64,000 bases of DNA from the NCBI GenBank assembly GCA_964629765.1, contig CAZVTK010000006.1:1-64000 (forward strand), written 5' to 3'. This stretch comes from RCIO01 sp964629765. Lineage in GTDB: Bacteria > Pseudomonadota > Alphaproteobacteria > Rhizobiales > Rhizobiaceae. Below, one piece after another: positions 58,915-64,000 of this stretch; position 1 is the stretch's first letter; each line of letters opens with the position of its first letter. A model generated the notes under the pieces. That model searched no databases. It saw nothing but the letters and a program-made list of their open reading frames with translations, and was not told the DNA's origin. A program made the translations under genes and the position numbers.

Positions 58915-60018
58915 TCAGGCGGCGGGCAGCAGATGCAGCCGATCCAGCGCCAGAGCCAGAGTCACCTCGTCGGCGAGCTCCCGCGGCCTGAAGGCGTCCT
59001 CGTCGACGGTCATCACCCCCTGCGGCGTCTCGACCGAATAACGCGCCGTGCTGCCGAGGAACGTGCGCCGTATCAACCGTCCCCGCAGCACCGGACCATC
59101 GGCGCGGGAGGTGTGGCCGACGATGGAAAAGGCTTCCGGCCGAACCATCAGCGTGGCCTTGCCGGTGATCTCTCCCGTCCGGACCGGGATCGACTGGTCC
59201 GCAACTTCGATGCGGCCGGGCGCAACGACGCGAGCTTCGATGAAGTTCGCCGTTCCGACGAACTCGGCGATGTAGCGTGTCGCCGGGCGCGCGTAGATAT
59301 CTTCCGGCTGCCCCAGTTGCGCAATGCGACCGGTATCCATCACCGCGACCTGGGCGGAGATCGACATCGCCTCCTCCTGATCGTGCGTCACGAACACCAT
59401 CGTCTTGCCGAGAACCTGCTGCAACCGCACGATCTCCTCGCGCAGCCGCACCCGCAATTTGGCATCGAGGTTCGACAGCGGTTCGTCGAGGAGCAGCACC
59501 TCGGGATCGACCGCCAGGGCGCGGGCCAGCGCCACCCTCTGTTGCTGGCCGCCGGAGAGCTGGTGCGGATATTTTTCTGCCGCGCCGGACAGCCCGACAA
59601 GCTCGAGCATCTCGCCGATGCGCGCTTTTGCCGGGCCCGCCGGCGTGCGGCGCATGCGCAGGCCGTATCCGACGTTGCCGGCGACGGTGAGGTGCGGAAA
59701 CAGCGCGTATTCCTGGAACACCATCGTCATGCGGCGCTTGTTCGGCGGCAGGTGAATGATGCTTTCCCCGTCCAAAGTGATGTCGCCGGAATCGGGCTGG
59801 TACAGGCCCGCCAGCAGCCTCAGGGTGGTGGACTTGCCGCAGCCGGACGGCCCGAGCAGCGTCGTGATCTGCCCCCTCGGAATATCGAGCGACACCTGAT
59901 CCACCGCCTTCAGTGGTCCGAGCATCTTGCTCAGGCCGAGGATGCGTACGTGCGGCGAGGCGTCCGCCTGGCTGCGTGCGCCTGCCGTCGCAGGCTCAAT
60001 GGATGCCGGACTATTCAT
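58915..60018 (-). CDS. ABC transporter ATP-binding protein (Fe3+/spermidine-type, with TOBE domain)
   Basis: A 367-residue ATPase. Walker A GPSGCGKST (about residue 58), signature LSGGQQQRVALARALA, Walker B VLLLDEPLSNLDA and FVTHDQEEA are intact. Residues ~260-367 are a TOBE-type regulatory domain (VGTANFIEARVVAPGRIEVADQ, MVRPEAF). The subfamily handles iron, sulfate, polyamines, phosphonates and sugar phosphates. ATG at 60018 overlaps the permease stop (ATGA). Confidence 0.93.
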   Translation of the reverse strand: MNSPASIEPATAGARSQADASPHVRILGLSKMLGPLKAVDQVSLDIPRGQITTLLGPSGCGKSTTLRLLAGLYQPDSGDITLDGESIIHLPPNKRRMTMVFQEYALFPHLTVAGNVGYGLRMRRTPAGPAKARIGEMLELVGLSGAAEKYPHQLSGGQQQRVALARALAVDPEVLLLDEPLSNLDAKLRVRLREEIVRLQQVLGKTMVFVTHDQEEAMSISAQVAVMDTGRIAQLGQPEDIYARPATRYIAEFVGTANFIEARVVAPGRIEVADQSIPVRTGEITGKATLMVRPEAFSIVGHTSRADGPVLRGRLIRRTFLGSTARYSVETPQGVMTVDEDAFRPRELADEVTLALALDRLHLLPAA

Positions 60019-61652
60019 ATCTGACTCCCACGGGCCGGAGCGCCGAACCGGCGGATCGCGATCTCGGCCAATCCGACGCACAAGAAGGTTATTGCCAGCA
60101 ACGCCGTCGTCAGCGCCGCGCCCTCGCTCCAGCTCGAACTGCCGATCATCCGCAGGATGACGGTCGAGGCGAGTATCTGACCCGGAGCGATCATGAACAC
60201 GACGACGCTCACATTCGACATGGAACGGATGAAGGACTGGATGAACGACGCCAGAAGGCTGCGGGAAAGCAGCGGAACATAGACGTCGGTGATCAGGCGC
60301 AGCTCGCTGGCGCCCAGGTTGCGGGCCGAATCCTCGATGCTGCGATGAATCTGGCCGAGAGCTGCCTTGGTGGCCTGGTACGCGTGCGGCAAATGCCAGA
60401 AGCCCAGGGCGAGCACGACGATCCAGATGGTGCCGGCGAGCTCGACCGGCGGCGCGTTGAATGCCAGCACGAAGCCGACGCCGACGAACACGCCCGGCAA
60501 CGCGCCCGGCAGGACGGCCAGGAAATCGAGCGTGCCGCGGAACCAGATCGAGCGCGAATGCAGGAAGGCGATGATCTGCCCCACGATAGCGGTCACCAGC
60601 CCGGCGAGCACGCTTATCACGATGCTGATGCGCAGTTCGCCCAGATAGGAGAGCACCCCGAACCAGTGACGCAGGCTGAGGGACCAGTCGCTTCCCCACT
60701 GGTTGACCAGCCCCGCGAGCAATATCCCCGCATAGACGACGACGACCAGAACGCAGGTCAGCGAGCAGATCGCGACGACCAGCCATTTGATGAAGGGCGG
60801 GGTGGCGATCTGATCGACGTCCGCGCCCCGGCCGGTGACCGTCGCGAAGACGCGATCGCCCAGCAGCGCGCGGCTCGCCATGAACAGGCCGACGGTCGGA
60901 ACCATGAGAAGGGACACGACCACCGCCGCGCCCTGCAAGTCGCCCAGCCCGTCCATCAGGAGCCACGCCTCGGTCGCCAGCACCGGAAAATTGCCGGCGA
61001 TGACGACGGCATTGCCGAAATCGGCAAGCACGGTGATGGCGACGACGAGCATGGCGCCGATGACGCCCGGCAATGCCAGGGGAAGCAGGACGGTGCGAAG
61101 CGCCGCGCTCTCGCTTGCTCCGAGAGTGAGCGCCGCCTGTTCCGCATTCGGATGGATGCCCTCCAGCACGCCGCGGATGATCACGGTGGCGAGCGGAAAC
61201 ATGCCGATGGTCTGGGCCAGCCAGAGGCCGTGCCAGCCGAATATGCTCATGTTCAGGCCGAGCAGGTGATAGCTCACCAGTCCCTGGCGCCCGAACATGA
61301 GGACATAGGCGAAAGCGACCATGAAGGGCGGCGCGAAAAGCGGAAGCATGCCCACGAAGCGAAACAGATTGCGAAACGGGATATCGCGGCGCGTCGCCGC
61401 GAACGCAAAGGCCAGCCCCAGCAGCGTGGCCGATGTCGTGGACAGCAGCGTGATCGCGACGCTGTTCTGTGCCGCCCGTATCGTCCGCCCGCTCGTCAGC
61501 ACCTCGGCCACATGGTCCAGTCCCGGCGTGATGAGCACCCTGACGGTCGGGTAGATGACGAAAAGGCAGAGCGCGCAAAGCGTCGCTAGGTATAGAATCA
61601 ATACGGCTGGCTCGACAGCAAGCCGGCTTCCGCGTGCCACAGTCGTACTCAC
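60015..61652 (-). CDS. Fused two-domain ABC permease (FbpB type)
   Basis: A 545-residue permease formed by two homologous six-helix units, one per half. EAA loops are NAEQAALTLGASESAALRTVLLP (about residues 172-194) and EDSARNLGASELRLITDVYVP (about 445-465). This fused layout is typical for Fe3+-type importers. Start GTG at 61652. It is separated from the binding-protein gene by a very strong stem-loop. Confidence 0.92.
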   Translation of the reverse strand: MSTTVARGSRLAVEPAVLILYLATLCALCLFVIYPTVRVLITPGLDHVAEVLTSGRTIRAAQNSVAITLLSTTSATLLGLAFAFAATRRDIPFRNLFRFVGMLPLFAPPFMVAFAYVLMFGRQGLVSYHLLGLNMSIFGWHGLWLAQTIGMFPLATVIIRGVLEGIHPNAEQAALTLGASESAALRTVLLPLALPGVIGAMLVVAITVLADFGNAVVIAGNFPVLATEAWLLMDGLGDLQGAAVVVSLLMVPTVGLFMASRALLGDRVFATVTGRGADVDQIATPPFIKWLVVAICSLTCVLVVVVYAGILLAGLVNQWGSDWSLSLRHWFGVLSYLGELRISIVISVLAGLVTAIVGQIIAFLHSRSIWFRGTLDFLAVLPGALPGVFVGVGFVLAFNAPPVELAGTIWIVVLALGFWHLPHAYQATKAALGQIHRSIEDSARNLGASELRLITDVYVPLLSRSLLASFIQSFIRSMSNVSVVVFMIAPGQILASTVILRMIGSSSWSEGAALTTALLAITFLCVGLAEIAIRRFGAPARGSQI

Positions 61653-61723
61653 GATATACCTCGATCTTCCGATGCGGGATCACACCCCCCCTTCCCCCTT
61701 GGGGTCGACGAAGGCGCATGCAA

Positions 61724-61764
61724 GGCCGCGCAAGACAGGACTGAATCCGGTGTCTTGCGCGGCC
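61724..61764 (-). terminator. Strong stem-loop between binding-protein and permease genes
   Basis: GGCCGCGCAAGACA (61724-61737) pairs perfectly over 14 bp with TGTCTTGCGCGGCC (61751-61764); loop of 13 bases. It lies 25 bases after the binding-protein stop, without a T tail. Most likely it protects the binding-protein mRNA or limits read-through into the permease. Confidence 0.7.
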
Positions 61765-61788
61765 CGAGCAGAATTCGTTCTGCGCGTC

Positions 61789-62817
61789 CTACTGGTTTGT
61801 TTCCTGCGCCCACTGCTTGCGAATACGATCGACGTTCTCAGCCGCCCAGTCGAGATCGTAGTCCACGGCTTTGATCGAAGCGAGCGTCGGCACCCCTTCG
61901 AGCGGGGCGATATCGGGGCTGACCGGCAGCCGGTAGCCAAGCTTGGCCGCGGCATCCTGCACGAAATCGCTTTGCAGGAAGTCGATGAACTTGCGCGCGC
62001 CTTCCGTATTCGGGCCGCCCTTGACGATGCCGGCCACCCAGACGGAAACCGCATTGTCCGGCGGAACCGCGAGGCCCAGCGGCTGCTTGCGGCCAATCGT
62101 GGCATCGAGCACGCTGCTCGACCACACGACGCCGATGATGCCTTCGCCACGCTCCACCAAAGCCACCGGAAGCGAAGCCGAGGCTGTGTACTGGGCGACG
62201 TTCTTGTGGAGTGCGCGCACGTACTCCCAGGCCTTCTCCTCGCCCAGGCGGAAGACCTGCGTCATCAGCAGCACGGACCCCATGGCCGTCGTCTGGGGAT
62301 TGGGCACCATCAACTTGTCCTGATAGGCCGGATTCAGGAGGTCATCCCAGGTCGCCGGGTACGGGACTCCCTTCAGCGCGGGGTCGGCGTCATAGCGCTC
62401 CTTGTTCCAGAAGATCATGGGCGTGATGGCGAACCAGCCGTGCCGGTAGCCGTCCGCGTCGGCATAGCCCTTCTGTATGAAGTCGGGTGTTTCGGCCTTC
62501 GCCTTGTAGGGCTCGATCAGGCCCTCGGCGGTCAGCTTCTGGATGAAATCGACCGTCGTATCCACGATCACATCCGCCCGGGGCCGGTCCTTCTCCGTCT
62601 GAACCCTGGCGATCAGGGTTCCGTTTGCGGGGATGACCAGCATCTCCACGGTAATGCCGGTCTGGCGCTTGAACTCCTCCCTGAGCGCATTGGTAAATGC
62701 CTCTTCGTGGATCCCGGTGTAAACCACGATGCTTTCTTGAGCCATTACGGGAGCGCATGCGGCAAGCGACAATATCGCGCCTGCAAGCGCACGTTTCCCG
62801 GCTGAAAATATAGACAT
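61789..62817 (-). CDS. ABC transporter binding protein (extracellular solute-binding family 1, AfuA/FbpA-like)
   Basis: A 342-residue periplasmic protein. Signal peptide, cleavage near VMA-QE (residue 26). ESIVVYTGIHEEAFTNALREEF and PRADVIVDTTVDFIQKL are typical of the Fe3+/thiamine/phosphonate-binding group. The tyrosine pair that binds iron in FbpA is not evident, and no iron box is upstream, so an organic anion or sugar phosphate ligand is plausible. ATG at 62817 has GGGAGG nine bases upstream. Confidence 0.9.
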   Translation of the reverse strand: MSIFSAGKRALAGAILSLAACAPVMAQESIVVYTGIHEEAFTNALREEFKRQTGITVEMLVIPANGTLIARVQTEKDRPRADVIVDTTVDFIQKLTAEGLIEPYKAKAETPDFIQKGYADADGYRHGWFAITPMIFWNKERYDADPALKGVPYPATWDDLLNPAYQDKLMVPNPQTTAMGSVLLMTQVFRLGEEKAWEYVRALHKNVAQYTASASLPVALVERGEGIIGVVWSSSVLDATIGRKQPLGLAVPPDNAVSVWVAGIVKGGPNTEGARKFIDFLQSDFVQDAAAKLGYRLPVSPDIAPLEGVPTLASIKAVDYDLDWAAENVDRIRKQWAQETNQ

Positions 62818-62877
62818 GTTCAGGTTTCCTCCCTTGGTGATGTCGGTGCCCGGGAGCCTTAAGCCATTTAACCATTT

Positions 62878-62897
62878 TGTCAACATTGTTGTTGGCA
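62878..62897. promoter_or_regulatory. Palindromic operator upstream of the ABC binding-protein gene
   Basis: Read on the minus strand: TGCCAACA-ACAA-TGTTGACA, the same 8-4-8 arms as at 57902-57921. The flank also matches (GGCGGGAT upstream, AAAA downstream). It again overlaps a TTGACA -35 for the minus strand. Confidence 0.65.
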
Positions 62898-62984
62898 TTT
62901 TTGAATCCCGCCCGCCCCGCGGACGTTCCGGTCCCTCTGCGCCATGGGCAACACGGCGGCCCGGCTTGTGCCCGACGCTTTGAG

Positions 62985-63256
62985 CTAGAGCCTTTCATGG
63001 TTACACGGAAACAGTTCTGTTTCCTCGATGGCGAGGCGATCCGCCAGGAAGCCCACGACGGTCGTATCGGGATACGGCCGAGTGGGCTGACGCCGCGGTC
63101 GCCCGCCAGCGGGAAACCCTTCGGGCCGGACGCTTTCGGGCCAAATCCTTCGGTCTTCGTCTCGGCCGTATCCCGATACGACCTTCGCCGAAGCCCTCGA
63201 CCTTGGCCCGAAATCGCTCCGGCAGAACGATTCCGTGTAGCCATGAAAGGCTCTAG
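62985..63256. repeat. Long inverted repeat, family B, copy 2 (272 bp, chimeric)
   Basis: Starts CTAGAGCCTTTCATGGTTAC and ends ATGAAAGGCTCTAG. The right 123 bases (63134-63256) match 7155-7277. The left part is different: it is longer and carries GTCGTATCGGGATACGGCCG (63060-63079), complementary to part of the right half. The copy therefore looks like a recombinant of two related elements. Confidence 0.85.
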
Positions 63257-63481
63257 GCGCGTCCAGTGATCGATGAATCGATCGCGAGGCGACCGAGGCG
63301 AGGCCTTGAGTCGGGATCGCTCCGTCAGCGCGACATGCGCGACACCGGAGAGCTTCTATCGGCCCGGCGGTCGCGGATCCGCGAGCCGGTCGCCAACATT
63401 CCCGTCCGCGGGCAAGGACGGGCTTCCGGTCATGCATGACGAGCCCCGGCTCGATCGAAACGGGACCGCCATGCGCCGCCG

Positions 63482-64000
63482 TCAGGTCCCGGAAAACCGC
63501 GGCGGGCGCTTTTCGAGCATGGCGGCGACCGCCTCCACATGGTCGTTGGAGAAATGCGTCATCAGCTCGAGGCCGATATGCGCCTCGACCAGCCCGTCGA
63601 ACTGGCGCCGCAGCGTCATGTTGATCGCCTGTTTGGTGGCGTTGATCGCAAGGGTCGCTCCGCTCGCAAGCCGCGTCGCCATCGCGTTCACCGTTTCATC
63701 GAGTGCTTCCGCCTTCACCGCGCGGGTGATGAGACCCATCGCGGCGGCCTCGGCCCCGCGCAACGGATCGCCGGTCAGCAGGAATTCCCTCGCCCGTGCG
63801 TATCCGATCAGTTGCGGCCAGATCAGAGCACCCCCGTCGCCGGCGGCGTAGCCGACCAGCACATGCGGATCGCCGATCTTGGCGCTGTCCACGGCATAGG
63901 TCAGGTCGCAGAACAGCGCGAGAGTTGCGCCGAAGCCGATCGCGTGGCCGTTGATGCGCGCGATGATCGGCTTTTCCAGAGCCAGCAGCGAATGGGTCAG
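63482..64000 (-). CDS. Crotonase-family (enoyl-CoA hydratase-like) protein, N-terminus outside window
   Basis: The last 172 residues of a crotonase-fold protein; the frame is open to base 64000. ARINGHAIGFGATLALFCDLTYA contains the oxyanion-hole glycines, but the first catalytic glutamate position is Thr (GFGATLAL) and the second is His (GDPHVLVGYAAGDGG). It is therefore unlikely to be a normal hydratase; such variants include hydrolases, isomerases and decarboxylases. The C-terminal helix LATLAINATKQAINMTL-like region is standard. Neighbouring genes to the right are not visible. Confidence 0.85.
   Translation of the reverse strand: MTHSLLALEKPIIARINGHAIGFGATLALFCDLTYAVDSAKIGDPHVLVGYAAGDGGALIWPQLIGYARAREFLLTGDPLRGAEAAAMGLITRAVKAEALDETVNAMATRLASGATLAINATKQAINMTLRRQFDGLVEAHIGLELMTHFSNDHVEAVAAMLEKRPPRFSGT

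Larger units (their letters stand above)
62818..63481. other. Intergenic region with operator and long repeat
   Basis: A 664-base stretch. It contains the ABC operon's operator (62878-62897) and a family B repeat (62985-63256). In 63257-63481 I see only GC-rich sequence with small palindromes such as GCGGATCCGC and no gene. Confidence 0.5.

Noticed and set aside
61789..62817. Annotation as a ferric-iron transporter
   Set aside because: The gene family name suggests iron, but the iron-binding tyrosine pair is not evident, no Irr/Fur-type box is upstream, and the operator is shared with an SDR gene.

Overview
The window is high-GC DNA from an alphaproteobacterium, most likely a Hyphomicrobiales (Rhizobiales) member close to Mesorhizobium, Aminobacter or Aquamicrobium. 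This rests on an Irr-type iron box in front of an mbfA-like gene, a candidate EcfG-type stress promoter, a napEDABC operon, large numbers of ABC and TRAP solute transporters, and G/C-rich palindromic intergenic repeats of a kind common in that group. The organism assignment is inference. No rRNA, tRNA, CRISPR array, phage or insertion-sequence gene was seen.

Layout, left to right. 0-3.2 kb: queG (cut by the window edge), a glutathione transferase, uppP and a LysE-type exporter. 3.3-7.1 kb: a TAXI-type TRAP transporter (binding protein, fused permease, DUF1850 protein) with palindromic repeats between the genes. 7.1-15.4 kb: a long inverted repeat, a DUF892 stress protein, mbfA under an Irr box, a LytTR membrane regulator, a DUF2306 protein, a periplasmic sugar dehydrogenase, a small EamA/SMR-like protein, two tandem TbpB-like lipoproteins and a DUF6074-like protein. 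15.5-20.8 kb: a quaternary-amine ABC transporter with a double-length fused permease and a choline-kinase-like protein; two more palindromic repeats separate its genes. 21.2-28.2 kb: a secreted caspase-fold/TPR protein and an SbcCD-like nuclease/ATPase pair. 28.3-32.6 kb: periplasmic nitrate reductase napEDABC on the minus strand. 32.8-34.1 kb: a hybrid epimerase/sugar transferase.

34-57 kb is a catabolic island. A minus-strand group (VOC protein, orphan DctP, MBL hydrolase, GlcG-like) diverges from a tautomerase/carboxymuconolactone-decarboxylase pair. Next comes a tightly overlapping operon: acyl-CoA dehydrogenase, enoyl-CoA hydratase-like, class III CoA-transferase, thiolase-fold protein with DUF35 partner, class IV aminotransferase, Ldh2-type dehydrogenase, HyuA/HyuB, SDR and a BKACE enzyme. 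It is followed by an IclR regulator on the opposite strand and a polar amino-acid ABC transporter with an atypical SDR, an Asp/Glu-racemase-family enzyme and a DJ-1-like protein. Similar 19-bp palindromes sit in the promoters of the operon, the binding-protein gene and iclR itself, so one IclR protein may control the island. The genes read as uptake, ring opening or isomerisation, transamination, CoA activation, beta-oxidation-like steps and carbon-carbon cleavage of an amino-acid-like compound whose identity cannot be read from sequence.

57.9-62.9 kb: an SDR gene and, converging on it, an Fe3+-type ABC transporter (binding protein, fused permease, ATPase). Both promoters carry the same 8-4-8 palindrome, so they look like one regulon for an organic substrate rather than iron. 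The right end holds a second, chimeric copy of the long inverted repeat and the 3' part of a crotonase-fold gene cut by the window edge.
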